64,000 bases of DNA from Dehalococcoidia bacterium (GCA_030615625.1 JAUWYX010000001.1:1-64000), one strand, 5' to 3'. Positions 7,628 to 16,809 are shown, counted from the first letter of the stretch. The notes: generated by a model from the letters alone, not told the origin. Program-made: numbers and translations.

Positions 7628-8461
7628 TCAGTCTCCCTCCCTTAGAAAGTCCTCAATTTTTTTAATTAGCTCTCCATTTTCTTCCTCAGATAGCATAAGG
7701 TTGCTTTCCAGCCTGTTAATATAATCATCGATTTGAGGAAAGCGAGATCTTACTTGGGCTAGCTGTTCATTCTGTTCTCGAACCTCCTGGTCCAAATCAC
7801 TAAAATCAATTTTCAGGTCTAATCTTTCGTTCAAAAAGCTCAGGACCTTCTTTTGAGCCTGGGCATCTTCCATTGCTGCCAGGTAAAAAGGTATTGGCAC
7901 CCACAGGCTCACCCCAGGGATATTCCTCCCCTTAGCTATCCATAAGAGAAAAGAATTCAAGGTTGGCCTTTCACCAAGTGGAGTTTGATAATCCATATCC
8001 CTGGCCAAGTCATATTGGCTCAAGACTTCTTTCATTTCTGCCGAGTTAACTACGGCAAGTAACTCCCGGGGAGTCGTATGAGCACTAAAGCTAACCATGG
8101 CCCCAAGGATATAGAGCTCTTTTACCCGACAATGATGCTCAGCCACATCTAAAACTGAGTTTAGAAATTTATACCATTCCGCCCCGGGATAGTAACTCTG
8201 GAAAATCACCAGCTCATGTTTCTGGCAGGTATAGAACTTGCTTTCAGGAAACCGGGCCAGATTACCTTCTATGGCAACTCCACCCAGGGAAAAGAAATCC
8301 TCTGGTTCAATCTCGGCAAATTCTTCCCCTTTCAGCTTCCGATTCAAGTAGCCAGTAGCTTTTCGCCCTAAATTTCCCATATCTTCGCTCCAACCCAGCA
8401 CTAAAGAGGACCGGCGAAGGTCTGGTTCCTTATAGATTTTAACAGGATATCCCTGGCTCAA
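7628..8461 (-). CDS. PAC2-family protein, second of a pair
   Basis: This protein of 277 residues shares the PAC2 fold pattern with its upstream neighbour: an SSLVLGWSEDMGNLG start strand, an EIEPEDFFSL segment, an SVLDVAEHHCRVKELYILGAMVS core and a C-terminal coiled coil. PAC2 proteins are related to proteasome assembly chaperones, but most bacterial members have no known function. The apparent start is TTG overlapping the upstream TGA, preceded by GGTGAGGGAGG. This 4-base overlap implies translational coupling. The C-terminal 80 residues are Glu/Gln-rich and helical. Confidence 0.8.
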   Translation of the reverse strand: MSQGYPVKIYKEPDLRRSSLVLGWSEDMGNLGRKATGYLNRKLKGEEFAEIEPEDFFSLGGVAIEGNLARFPESKFYTCQKHELVIFQSYYPGAEWYKFLNSVLDVAEHHCRVKELYILGAMVSFSAHTTPRELLAVVNSAEMKEVLSQYDLARDMDYQTPLGERPTLNSFLLWIAKGRNIPGVSLWVPIPFYLAAMEDAQAQKKVLSFLNERLDLKIDFSDLDQEVREQNEQLAQVRSRFPQIDDYINRLESNLMLSEEENGELIKKIEDFLREGD

Positions 8462-9369
8462 CCTCCCTCACCTCGCTTTTTAAAGAACTTTTCAACATCT
8501 TCCATAATTCCTTTCTCTTCTTCCTCGGTAATCGGCCCGGGCTCAGCCGGTTGGGCATAAGTCACATGCTTTAACCTATCCAGTTGCCCCCTTATTTCTA
8601 AAGGGATTTGTTGGTAAAATTCTTCAATGCTTCGTTCTACCTTTTGGTCTAATTCATCCAATTTGTCCAGGTTAACCTCTAGTTTTAGACTATAGCTGAG
8701 GACTTCCAGCACGGACTTCGAAGCTTTGGGGTAGGACAGAGGCAATCCCTGAAGATATACTGGTATCTCGCCCATCAGGCAAATAGCCTCAAAACCTCTT
8801 TTTTTGGCAACTCCCAGCAAGAGTCCATTCAAGCCGGTAATATTTCCATGTCCTCCCCTTCCTTCGATGTCGGACATGAGTACAGTGTTCCCGTATCCTC
8901 TTATCTCAGGGATTAAATTTTCGCTATTGGGCACGGCCCAGACTCTTGGCTTTGTACTATGGTGGGTCAAAGCCACAGCCGCTCCTGAAGTATAAACTCT
9001 GCGACATTTAAATTTCTCAGCTACATCCAGAACCAGGTTAGCCATGTGATAGGCCTTTCTTCCCTCAGCATACATCCTCCCCCCTTCGGTGGGCTGTTCT
9101 TCCCCAATAAAAAATATTATATCTTTTCCTCCTGTTCTCTTGAAATAAAATTTGCTGCTGGGAAATTCCAGGTATTCCAAAACTCCCTTCCTAATCAAGA
9201 CCCGTTTGGGATAGAAGAAATCCCAAGGCTCAATTTCTCCAAACTCCTCTGCCTCTAATATCCCTCTTAAAGTATCAACAGCGATTATCCCGATATTTCC
9301 TATTCCCGGCCAACTAGCTACCAAAATCGGGTTCTCAAGTTGTAGCTCCTGATAAAGTCTGATTCCCAT
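8458..9369 (-). CDS. PAC2-family protein, first of a pair
   Basis: The N-terminus LENPILVASWPGIGNIG and the later EIEPWDFFYP, VYTSGAAVALTHH and NITGLNGLLLGVAKKRGF segments fit the PAC2 family (COG2047-like). ATG at 9369 is preferred because GGGGAG lies 5 bases upstream; an ATG at 9393 would add eight residues. The two PAC2 genes may encode a heterodimer, as the eukaryotic assembly chaperones do, but this is inference. No proteasome genes are in the window. Transcription diverges from the gene at 9460. Confidence 0.82.
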   Translation of the reverse strand: MGIRLYQELQLENPILVASWPGIGNIGIIAVDTLRGILEAEEFGEIEPWDFFYPKRVLIRKGVLEYLEFPSSKFYFKRTGGKDIIFFIGEEQPTEGGRMYAEGRKAYHMANLVLDVAEKFKCRRVYTSGAAVALTHHSTKPRVWAVPNSENLIPEIRGYGNTVLMSDIEGRGGHGNITGLNGLLLGVAKKRGFEAICLMGEIPVYLQGLPLSYPKASKSVLEVLSYSLKLEVNLDKLDELDQKVERSIEEFYQQIPLEIRGQLDRLKHVTYAQPAEPGPITEEEEKGIMEDVEKFFKKRGEGG

Positions 9370-9459
9370 CGCACTCCCCAAATCTGATTTCATATTATAT
9401 ACTATCTTCTCACCTGTATGGTGAAAAATAACCGTCGCCTATTTATGAGGAGCCAGGCA

Positions 9460-10056
9460 ATGAGAAATTGGGAGAAAGACCTTCCACCAATCGCTAGAGA
9501 AAGACTAGCCAAGATTGGGGAGTTGACCCGAGAAGAAAAAGAGAAGGTGATAGATTCTGAGAGGGTGAACTCTCTACTCTCGGAATTTTACCAAGGTCAG
9601 ATTGACCCCGAAAGCTTGTGGAAGAGGTTAAAGGAAGAAGGCAAGCCATCCCTTTTGAGGGAAGCCCAGATGAGACTGATAGATTCCCTTAGTTTTGAGA
9701 GTACTCCAGCCGAGCTGCAAAGAAAAAGGGACGGAATTTTAGCCATAGAGACCCTCAAGAAAGAACAGAACACTTCTATAGTTGAGCTAAATTTAAACCT
9801 GATGGAGGACTTACAAAAGAGATATAGAGCAGAAATAGAGCAAGCCTACAATGGCATAAGAGCTGAAGTAGAAGGAAATCCCCAACTAAGGGTAAAACAA
9901 GTTCAGCAAGGACAAAATACCATGATTGTTCAACTGACTGTTGATGAGGCGATAAAACAGCTTCCTCAATGGCAGGATTTTCTCTCCGACCACGAAAAAA
10001 GATACAGCCAGGAGTTTGCCAAAGTAATGGAGAAATTAAAAAGAGGGTTAAAATAA
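9460..10056 (+). CDS. Unrecognised coiled-coil protein
   Basis: The preferred start is ATG 9460 because AGGAG lies 7 bases upstream; ATG 9418 would add 14 residues. The 198-residue product is highly charged (Glu, Lys, Arg, Gln), with no Cys and no membrane segment, and long helices over residues 20-150. The sequence does not match a family I recognise. It is divergent from the PAC2 pair and convergent with acpS, whose stop lies 6 bases away. Confidence 0.62.
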   Translation: MRNWEKDLPPIARERLAKIGELTREEKEKVIDSERVNSLLSEFYQGQIDPESLWKRLKEEGKPSLLREAQMRLIDSLSFESTPAELQRKRDGILAIETLKKEQNTSIVELNLNLMEDLQKRYRAEIEQAYNGIRAEVEGNPQLRVKQVQQGQNTMIVQLTVDEAIKQLPQWQDFLSDHEKRYSQEFAKVMEKLKRGLK

Positions 10057-10062
10057 AGGACT

Positions 10063-10422
10063 TTATATACCTATAGCTACAGCAACGGCATTTTGCTTAC
10101 TATCAGAAAGGCTAACAGAGACCTCTTTTAAGTTTAATTCTGTAGCTTTATTCAAAGCTTGCCCGTAAAGTTTGACCGACGGTTTGCCATCGTCGCCAGT
10201 GAGAATCTCAATTTCACGCCAGCAAATAACTATCCCACCTGTTCCCAGGACCTTCATCACCGCCTCTTTGGCAGCAAATCTGGATGCTAAGGACGCAAGT
10301 CTATTCTGGCAAATCCTGAGCTCCGTTTCGGTGTAAATCCGGTTTAGAAAGCGCTCCCCCCATCGTTTGATCACCGATTCAACGCGCTCTATCTCTATAA
10401 TATCAACGCCAATAGCTGGCAT
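10063..10422 (-). CDS. acpS: Holo-[acyl-carrier-protein] synthase
   Basis: AcpS transfers 4'-phosphopantetheine from CoA to Ser of acyl carrier protein. The Mg-binding motif GVDIIEIERV at the N-terminus and the FAAKEAVMKVLGTG motif near residue 50 are present. The start at ATG 10422 follows AAGGAGAGGAG. The length of 119 residues is normal for the AcpS type. Its likely substrate gene acpP is at 46991. Confidence 0.94.
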   Translation of the reverse strand: MPAIGVDIIEIERVESVIKRWGERFLNRIYTETELRICQNRLASLASRFAAKEAVMKVLGTGGIVICWREIEILTGDDGKPSVKLYGQALNKATELNLKEVSVSLSDSKQNAVAVAIGI

Positions 10423-10464
10423 CTCCTCTCCTTCTCGGCGCACTTCTATTTTTCTTTGTGCATA

Positions 10465-11889
10465 CTATATGTCGCTATATAGCTCAAACTCGTAGGGATG
10501 CGGTCTGGCCTGTAGTGGATTTACTTCCCTTTTCAGCTTATATTCAATCCAAGCGTCTATCAAATCTTCAGTAAACACTTCGCCTTTTAACAAAAAGTCA
10601 TGGTCGTCTCTCAGGGCATCTAAGGCGTCCTCCAAAGAACTGGGTAGAGCCTTAATATTAGCTCGCTCTTGTTCCGGCATCTCGGCAATATCTATATCAA
10701 AGGGGCCAAATCCTTCGGCAGCTGGGTCTATTTGATTCTCGATTCCATCAAGACCTGCCATTAGCATAGCTGACAAAGCCAGATAGGGATTACAGGTTGC
10801 GTCCGGTGGGCGGAATTCTATCCTTGCCCTTTGTTTATTTACGTCATACATAGGTATACGCACTGCCGCTGTCCTGTTTGCCGCAGCATAGAAAAGATTC
10901 ACTGGGGCTTCATAGCCAGGGATAAGCCTTTTATAAGAGTTGGTGCTGGGACTGGTAAACGCTAGGAGTGCTGGGCCGTGTTTTAACAAGCCGCCAATGT
11001 AATTTAAGGCCAGTTGGCTCAGGCCAGCATAGCCGTTTTTATCATAGAAGAGTGAAATCTTGCCGTCAGATAGATACTGATGGACATGCATACCATTCCC
11101 AGCTTCCTGGTAAAGCGGCTTGGGCATAAAGGTAGCAACTTTACGACTTTGGTGGGCAATATTCTTGATTAGGTACTTCATCAGCATCACCGCATCTGCC
11201 GACTTTAGTAAAGTATCGTGTAGCACCTCTATCTCCACCTGAGCTGCGCCTACCTCATGGTGGTGATATTTCACTGGTATGCCAGACTCTTCTATTAGCT
11301 TGACCAACTTCGACCTTAGATTGAACGTGCTGTCTGCAGGTGGGATACCCTGATATCCAGCCTGTGAGGGAATCTTATATCCCAAATTTGGGTTCTCTTG
11401 TCTTCCTGTGTTCCAAAAAGCTTCAGTAGAATCGATGTAATAAGATGATTGGTGTGTTTCTGAAATATATCTGATCTCATCAAAGACGTAGAACTCAATC
11501 TCCGGGCTAAACAGAGCGATCCCTTTCCGAATTGAGGCCATATATTGCTCTGCTCTCCTGGCAACATTGCGTGGATATCTAAGGTAGGGTGTCCCATCAG
11601 GCTCGCAGATATCACATACTATGCTGAGCGTCCTAAGGTCGGGAAAGCGGTCAATGATACGAGTACTAATGTCCGGTATTATTTTCATATCTCCAGCTGT
11701 AACCTTCTTATAACCAGGATAGCTAGAGGCATCTATCCCAATACCATCGGTGAATGTCGACTTACTCAACTGGCTTGCAGGGATAGTCACATGGTGCCAA
11801 CGACCGATTAGGTCAACAACCTTGAAATCTACCATTTCAACACTCTGAGCCTTAACAAACTTGAGTATTTCTTCCTTTGTTGGAACCAT
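10465..11889 (-). CDS. glnA: Glutamine synthetase, type I
   Basis: Catalyses glutamate + ammonia + ATP to glutamine. The beta-grasp N-domain has VKVVDLIGRWHH-like spacing. The catalytic signatures are SPEIEFYVFDE, HHHEVGAAQVEIE, GNGMHVHQYL, NSYKRLIPGYEAPVN and RIEFRPPDATCNPYLA. The C-terminal ARPHPYEFELYSDI is typical. The loop that carries the adenylylated Tyr in the beta subtype reads GPFDIDIAEMPEQ and has no Tyr, so control by adenylylation is unlikely. A GGAGG precedes ATG. It lies downstream of the Cys-less asparagine-synthetase-like gene and the corrinoid cluster on the same strand. The 474-residue length is normal. Confidence 0.94.
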   Translation of the reverse strand: MVPTKEEILKFVKAQSVEMVDFKVVDLIGRWHHVTIPASQLSKSTFTDGIGIDASSYPGYKKVTAGDMKIIPDISTRIIDRFPDLRTLSIVCDICEPDGTPYLRYPRNVARRAEQYMASIRKGIALFSPEIEFYVFDEIRYISETHQSSYYIDSTEAFWNTGRQENPNLGYKIPSQAGYQGIPPADSTFNLRSKLVKLIEESGIPVKYHHHEVGAAQVEIEVLHDTLLKSADAVMLMKYLIKNIAHQSRKVATFMPKPLYQEAGNGMHVHQYLSDGKISLFYDKNGYAGLSQLALNYIGGLLKHGPALLAFTSPSTNSYKRLIPGYEAPVNLFYAAANRTAAVRIPMYDVNKQRARIEFRPPDATCNPYLALSAMLMAGLDGIENQIDPAAEGFGPFDIDIAEMPEQERANIKALPSSLEDALDALRDDHDFLLKGEVFTEDLIDAWIEYKLKREVNPLQARPHPYEFELYSDI

Positions 11890-12155
11890 ATTTGCCTCCT
11901 ATCCCTGAAATTCACATAACCTTTACTGCTGCCCGCAATTTACCATGGCTTGGTCTCTAACACACGTCAATTCTCCTGATTCTTGGAGTAATTGGTCGCT
12001 ATGAAACCACAAGTTGGAGCGGAAGTCAACTGGGTAACGCTCCTCGTGCTCCGATCCCTGTGTCTGTCCGGCTGAAACGATCACGCTGATACAGGGCTTG
12101 CTCAGTGTGAGAGTGTAGTGCACATGACTGTGTATGCGCCGCTACACATTCATTT
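11890..12155. other. Intergenic region upstream of glnA
   Basis: No convincing gene is visible. The only frame, about 66 codons on the minus strand, lacks a ribosome site and protein-like features. Short paired segments occur: GGAGCG with CGCTCC around 12016-12043 and CCCTGT with ACAGGG around 12055-12096. They could form a structured leader, but I cannot match it to a known riboswitch. The glnA ribosome site lies at the left end. Confidence 0.4.
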
Positions 12156-13643
12156 TCACTTGAAGGGGTCCCACCGCACCGTCTGCTTCTCATACGCAGG
12201 CGGGAACAGCTTCAAAAACTCGTCATAATAAAGGAGTTCTTTGAACGTGGCGAATGGCATGCCGTAGGCTGACTTTGGGCGCCTCTTTATCTCTTCTCGG
12301 TCGATTACCTTGGATACCAGCATGTCCATGACGTTATCTGTGCCGACCCCCATGGCAAACCTAAGCTTCTCACGACTGGCAATCTTCTCAGGAAGCATAT
12401 CGCGGAACGCCTCACGCAGAATGAACTTTTCTATCTGCTGCTCACCGTAAATCTTCCACGCCATCGGTATCTTCTTGGCGAAAGCGACAATCCTGGCGTC
12501 CAGGAATGGTAGCTGATACACCACGGCGTTCGCCATCCAGCCCCGGTCGAGGCGCCTCAGAGCAGTGTTGTAGGCAATATCCAGCAACCTTTGGGCAAGC
12601 TGCTCTCGGTGGGCGTCATCGACCACTTTGGGGCTCTTCAGCACCATGCGGTATCCCCCAAACAACTCATCGGCTCCTTCACCGACCAGGACAATATCGG
12701 TGTATTCCTTTGCCATCCGCGCAACGTAGTAGTTAGAGATAATGCCCGATATACAGTCCTCGTCAAAACTCTCAAGGTGCCAGACTGCCCGGGGAATCAA
12801 ATCGCAAATGTCAGAATCGGTTATCCGGTAGATGTGAAGCTGGTGCTCCAGACCGAGGAATTCGGCCATCAGCACCGCATTTTCCAGGTCGGGACCGGGC
12901 GCGCTGTCAATTGTGCCGGTGAACAGGTGCAGGTCAGGGTTGTACTCCTTGGCGATGGCGGCCACAATAGAGCTGTCCAGGCCGCCGCTCAACGAGACGC
13001 CCCGTACGCCTGGCATTCTTTTTTGCACTGCCTCTATGAGGAGTTGACGGAGGGTCATAGCTGTTTCCTTTATGCTTCCCGGCTCAGGCACGTCAGGAAC
13101 AAAAGGCTCAAATGGCTTCAGTCCTTCGCTGGTGCTGTAGATGTGGCCAGGGGGCAACTCGTTGACGTCAAAGCGAATGTGGTCTATCAGTCCCTTCATT
13201 TCGCTGCTGAAGCATAACAAGCCATGTTCCGACCCGTAGAAGAGAGGTCTGGCGCCCACAGGGTCCCGTGCCAGGATTACTTCGCCTGCGTCAACGATGG
13301 CGCACGTATAGCTTCCCTCGAGCAGGGAGAAACACTCCTTGCCGTGTTTCTCATAAAACTCCTTGAACAGCTCAACATCATGCTGGCCTGGGGCTCTTTC
13401 GTTGAACAACTCTCCATCAAAAACGACGAATGGAGGTCTTGAGAGCGAGGTGCAGCAAGTTCTCTCCGGCGTCAGATTGACTTCATTGGCACCCAGAGCG
13501 CCGTGGTGGTGGTTAGGCAGGGTCCGCACGACCGCATTGTCTGGACCGCGGTGTTGCATTCGCTCCAGCATCTTGCCAACCTGTTGTCCGCATCCCTCCA
13601 GCACGTCTTCATTCAGTGAAAAGATTCCGGCTATGCTTGCCAT
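12156..13643 (-). CDS. Asparagine synthetase-like protein lacking the catalytic Cys
   Basis: The layout is that of AsnB: an Ntn glutaminase-like domain (residues 1-190), then a PP-loop synthetase domain with GVSLSGGLDSSIVAAIA near 212, GEGADELFGGY near 330 and a C-terminal domain. In active AsnB the protein starts Met-Cys-Gly-Ile-Ala-Gly, with Cys as nucleophile after Met removal. Here it starts Met-Ala-Ser-Ile-Ala-Gly. GGAG lies before ATG and the next residues align, so the loss of Cys is real in this sequence. The enzyme probably cannot hydrolyse glutamine and may use free ammonia or form another amide. It lies between the corrinoid genes and glnA. The length of 495 residues is somewhat below typical AsnB. 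Confidence 0.88.
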   Translation of the reverse strand: MASIAGIFSLNEDVLEGCGQQVGKMLERMQHRGPDNAVVRTLPNHHHGALGANEVNLTPERTCCTSLSRPPFVVFDGELFNERAPGQHDVELFKEFYEKHGKECFSLLEGSYTCAIVDAGEVILARDPVGARPLFYGSEHGLLCFSSEMKGLIDHIRFDVNELPPGHIYSTSEGLKPFEPFVPDVPEPGSIKETAMTLRQLLIEAVQKRMPGVRGVSLSGGLDSSIVAAIAKEYNPDLHLFTGTIDSAPGPDLENAVLMAEFLGLEHQLHIYRITDSDICDLIPRAVWHLESFDEDCISGIISNYYVARMAKEYTDIVLVGEGADELFGGYRMVLKSPKVVDDAHREQLAQRLLDIAYNTALRRLDRGWMANAVVYQLPFLDARIVAFAKKIPMAWKIYGEQQIEKFILREAFRDMLPEKIASREKLRFAMGVGTDNVMDMLVSKVIDREEIKRRPKSAYGMPFATFKELLYYDEFLKLFPPAYEKQTVRWDPFK

Positions 13644-13701
13644 ACAACACTCCTTTGTCGCACGTATTTCTGCTGCCTGCGTCTACACCCCAGCCTGTCT
13701 G

Positions 13702-14376
13702 TTAGTAGCCCTCGAGCACTCTGACCGCGTCGAAGGCATCAACACAATAGGCATCAGCACCTATCTCTTGGGCAAACTCCTCGGAGACAGCAGCGCCACC
13801 AATGAGCACTTTTACACTGCTCCGGAGTTTGTTTTCCTCAAGAGCTTTGATCACCACGCCCATTTCAGTCATGGTGGTGGTAAGCAAGGCTGATAGTCCC
13901 AGATATCCCGGTTTTTCTTCCCTCACAAACTCCACCACTTTCTCCGTGGGCACGTCTATTCCCAGGTCATGCACCTCGTAACCAGAGCCTTTCAGCAGGA
14001 TAGCAACGATGTTTTTGCCGATATCGTGGATATCCCCCTTTACTGTGGCAATGGCGAATTTCCCCTTGGTCTCCACGTTCGCTGACTCCAGCGCTGGCTT
14101 CATAATATCCATCGCCGCTCCCACCGCTTCAGCCGAGGCAAGCATGTCCGGAATAAAATACTCTTTGGTAGAAAACCTCTCACCGACCACCTGCATCCCA
14201 GCAGTCAAGCCGTCGGTTATTATCACCTGTGGGGAGATATTCTTCCCAAGAGCTTGTTGCGTGAGTTCCACCACGCCGGCTGTTCCAGCAAGACTGTCAT
14301 CTATCCCCACATCCTCCTGCGTCTTTCTTCCCTGTATCACATTCTCTTTAATTGTCGCAATTATATCCTTGCTCAC
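13702..14376 (-). CDS. Corrinoid protein of the MtbC/MttC family (copy 2)
   Basis: A cobalamin-binding methyl carrier for an MttB-type methyltransferase. The N-terminal helical cap domain (about 1-90) includes FIPDMLASAEAVGAAM. The Rossmann-like B12 domain follows, with the DxHxxG motif in GDIHDIGKNIVAILLKGSGY that supplies the lower axial His to cobalt, then GLSALLTTTM and LIGGAAVSEEFA. The start is GTG 14376, one base after the mttB-2 stop, with AAGGGGGAG 6 bases upstream. A longer frame into mttB is unlikely. The size of 224 residues is normal. It presumably partners MttB-2. Confidence 0.92.
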   Translation of the reverse strand: MSKDIIATIKENVIQGRKTQEDVGIDDSLAGTAGVVELTQQALGKNISPQVIITDGLTAGMQVVGERFSTKEYFIPDMLASAEAVGAAMDIMKPALESANVETKGKFAIATVKGDIHDIGKNIVAILLKGSGYEVHDLGIDVPTEKVVEFVREEKPGYLGLSALLTTTMTEMGVVIKALEENKLRSSVKVLIGGAAVSEEFAQEIGADAYCVDAFDAVRVLEGY

Positions 14377-14377
14377 G

Positions 14378-15916
14378 CTAACTCCCCCTTTCATAAATGT
14401 TAAGTCGTGGTAGTATGCCGGGAATTTCCTCGAATATTCTGGAAGTTGTCTCTCGATCAATGTGTTCCACCGGTCTTGCCAGCAATTCCTTCATTCGCTC
14501 ATAGGCAAGCTCGAAAACATCGTCTGTCTCACCACTGCCCTCAAAGGGATATATCCCAGATATTTCCCCACTACGTAACAGGGGACGAATATAACCTATA
14601 TACAGCTTTTGCGGCGTAGTCACTACCGCGCGTATCTGTTTCAGCACTGCTTCCATCTCCGGCTGGTCAATCCGCGGTTGTCGTAAGAAAAACTTTATCA
14701 TCTTGAAGTGGGCATCATCCAAGACCGCTTGGAGGAGACAGAAGACAGAATTACAGTCCAGAAGACCAAAGGCGCAGTGCAGGTATTGAGGTCCTGACAT
14801 GGCCACCACTATATCCGAGAACAGCCTCTCTATTGATGATTGCTGGCCAGGTATCTTCGTGTCACAGACGCCAGAGGTAGAATAGTTGGGGATCCCGTAG
14901 AAACGTGCCATCTGGACGCAGTCAATGTTGTATTGACTGGTCTCGACAGAGCCGTAAGAATCACCCAGGGTGTCCATCCTGGCTCTAACCGGCACGCTAC
15001 CGTAGAGCACTGGAGTCCCCGGTTTTACCAGTTGCCCTAGAGTTATGCCTGCCAACACCTCCGCATTTATCTGAGCTATGATACCAGCTTCCTTTATAGG
15101 TGCGGTGGTGCCTGCTTGTGGTGATGACGACACGGCAACAGGCAATCCTCGGCGGCACACTTCAATGAAAGTGGCTGTGGTGTCATCGACGAACTGGAGT
15201 GGGCTCTTCACCAAGCAGGTGATAAACGAGATGATGGGGTTATCCTCAAGTGCCTTTTTGCCTCCAGCGACGAGTTCTGCCATCCTCACCACGTTGTCAA
15301 GCTGCTTCAAACTGGTCAACCCGCTCATAAAGTGTTTGGTATTGTTGTTAAGCGAGGCAAAGAATTTATTGACGTCTTTATTATCCTCGGTTATGTCGCG
15401 GTCCTGGATATTCACGGTGCGAATGTAGCCATCAGCCATCTCAAGATGCTCACAAACATGGGCTGACTGGCATAGGTCGTCAACTGTACCTCGCCTGGGC
15501 TTAAACTCGGGTACCCTAATCTCCCTGGTAGGGTCAGCCTTACTCACATAGATAGGAAAATCCACATCCAGCCAGATATTAGTCTCCGACCCCGTGATAA
15601 AATATACCCTGGGCTCATCACCGTGCATGATGAGGGTATTATCCGGGTTACGAGCCCCCAGTTTCACGATCCTGGGAGCGGTGTCCAGCGCTTTTAATAC
15701 CAATTGCTCTGGAATCTTCACCTGCCAGCTCTGATGGTCACCAGCGATGGACTCAACAGCCGCGCCATGACTATGGAGTATATCCACTGCTTCCCGGTTG
15801 AAGCTTATTAGCCCGGGGTCAGTTAGTATCTGCATGGAAACCTGGTGAATTAGCTCCACCTGCTCCCTAGTCAACCTTTCGTATGGTCTATCAACAAGTA
15901 TTCCTTCTCTTGGCAC
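14378..15916 (-). CDS. MttB-family methyltransferase, non-pyrrolysine (copy 2)
   Basis: Belongs to the trimethylamine methyltransferase MttB superfamily, which moves a methyl group from a quaternary or tertiary amine to a corrinoid protein. No amber codon interrupts the frame, so it is of the non-pyrrolysine type, like glycine betaine methyltransferase MtgB. The substrate cannot be told from sequence. Recognisable segments are FITGSETNIWLDVD, FFASLNNNTKHFMSG, PGTPVLYGSVPVRARMD and the Gly-rich core near TSGVCDTKIPGQQ. The start is taken as GTG 15916 with AAGAGG 6 bases upstream; an upstream TTG would run through a palindrome. It is followed by corrinoid gene 2 after one base. The product has 512 residues. 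Confidence 0.88.
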   Translation of the reverse strand: MPREGILVDRPYERLTREQVELIHQVSMQILTDPGLISFNREAVDILHSHGAAVESIAGDHQSWQVKIPEQLVLKALDTAPRIVKLGARNPDNTLIMHGDEPRVYFITGSETNIWLDVDFPIYVSKADPTREIRVPEFKPRRGTVDDLCQSAHVCEHLEMADGYIRTVNIQDRDITEDNKDVNKFFASLNNNTKHFMSGLTSLKQLDNVVRMAELVAGGKKALEDNPIISFITCLVKSPLQFVDDTTATFIEVCRRGLPVAVSSSPQAGTTAPIKEAGIIAQINAEVLAGITLGQLVKPGTPVLYGSVPVRARMDTLGDSYGSVETSQYNIDCVQMARFYGIPNYSTSGVCDTKIPGQQSSIERLFSDIVVAMSGPQYLHCAFGLLDCNSVFCLLQAVLDDAHFKMIKFFLRQPRIDQPEMEAVLKQIRAVVTTPQKLYIGYIRPLLRSGEISGIYPFEGSGETDDVFELAYERMKELLARPVEHIDRETTSRIFEEIPGILPRLNIYERGS

Positions 15917-15940
15917 TAGATTCCTCTTGGTTTTTATAGA

Positions 15941-15962
15941 GTTGCCCAATTTATTGGGCAAC
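15941..15962. promoter_or_regulatory. Palindrome between corrinoid-1 and mttB-2
   Basis: GTTGCCCAAT and ATTGGGCAAC form a perfect 10-base inverted repeat around a TT centre. The same 22 bases occur inverted at 20262-20283. It lies 24 bases before the GTG of mttB-2. No T-run follows on either strand, so it is not a standard terminator. An operator or RNA-processing hairpin is possible. Confidence 0.6.
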
Positions 15963-15983
15963 TGCAATCAGATTATCGCTATT

Positions 15984-16676
15984 CTAGCTCTCTGTGCCAG
16001 AAGCGAGATCTTCGACTACAGCTATGGCCTGAAAGCCGTCTGCGCCATATCCATCAGCGCCGATGCTTTTAGCAAACTCTTCTGAGACAGGTGCTCCGCC
16101 GACTATAATCTTCACCTGATCCCTGAGCCCATTTTCCTCAAGCATTTGTATCACATCTGCCATCCGGGCCATGGTGCTTGTGAGCAGGGCGGACAAACCC
16201 AGAAACTGTGGTTTTTCCTCCCTCACCGCATCTACAATGACCTGGGTGTCAATATTGTTCCCCAGGTCTTTAACAGTGTATCCTGCCCCACGAAGCAGAA
16301 TGGATACTATGTTCTTGCCAATATCGTGAAGGTCATCTTTTACCGTAGCCACGATTATAGTGCCTTTGGTCTTAATGTTGCTCGCGGCAAACCGGGGCTG
16401 CAATATCTTCATGGCCGCGCTTACTGCTTCGGCCGAGGCTAGCATGTCGGGAATAAAGTATTCCCCCGCTTCAAATTTTTGTCCCACAATGTTCATGCCA
16501 CCAGAGAGACCCTTAGTGATTATGTTTTGAATACTCAAGCCGGAGGCGGGAGCCCTCTCAACGAGCTCGGTAACGCCGGGCTGACCTATCATCCCTTCAT
16601 CCATGCCTTCATCATCCTTTGTTATCCTCCCTTGGATAACACTTTCCTGGATTAAACTGATTATATCCTCTGGCAT
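15984..16676 (-). CDS. Corrinoid protein of the MtbC/MttC family (copy 1)
   Basis: Same architecture as the gene at 13702. The cap domain contains FIPDMLASAEAVSAAM, and the B12-binding domain has KDDLHDIGKNIVSILLRGAGY with the DxHxxG ligand motif, followed by GLSALLTSTMARM and IVGGAPVSEEFA. ATG 16676 is chosen because GGAGG lies 6 bases upstream; an in-frame ATG two codons earlier abuts the ribosome site. It contains 230 residues. It follows the methyl-pterin methyltransferase gene by about 130 bases and probably serves MttB-1. It would carry the methyl group between that enzyme and the pterin methyltransferase. Confidence 0.92.
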   Translation of the reverse strand: MPEDIISLIQESVIQGRITKDDEGMDEGMIGQPGVTELVERAPASGLSIQNIITKGLSGGMNIVGQKFEAGEYFIPDMLASAEAVSAAMKILQPRFAASNIKTKGTIIVATVKDDLHDIGKNIVSILLRGAGYTVKDLGNNIDTQVIVDAVREEKPQFLGLSALLTSTMARMADVIQMLEENGLRDQVKIIVGGAPVSEEFAKSIGADGYGADGFQAIAVVEDLASGTES

Positions 16677-16809
16677 TATCATCCTCCAGTTTCAGTAATT
16701 TATTAAGCTGCTTGGCTTGTTGGACAGCAGTTAGAGCATTGTGCATGCTTACTCGAATTCATATTGAATCTTACGGTTTCTAGCTGCACTTCTGAAATCT
16801 GCGCTAGAT

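Noticed and set aside
11923-12123. 66-codon minus-strand frame upstream of glnA
   Set aside because: No ribosome site, no recognisable motif, and paired segments suggest leader sequence.
15917-15967. Upstream TTG start of mttB-2
   Set aside because: It would translate the palindrome, lacks a ribosome site, and GTG 15916 has a good one.
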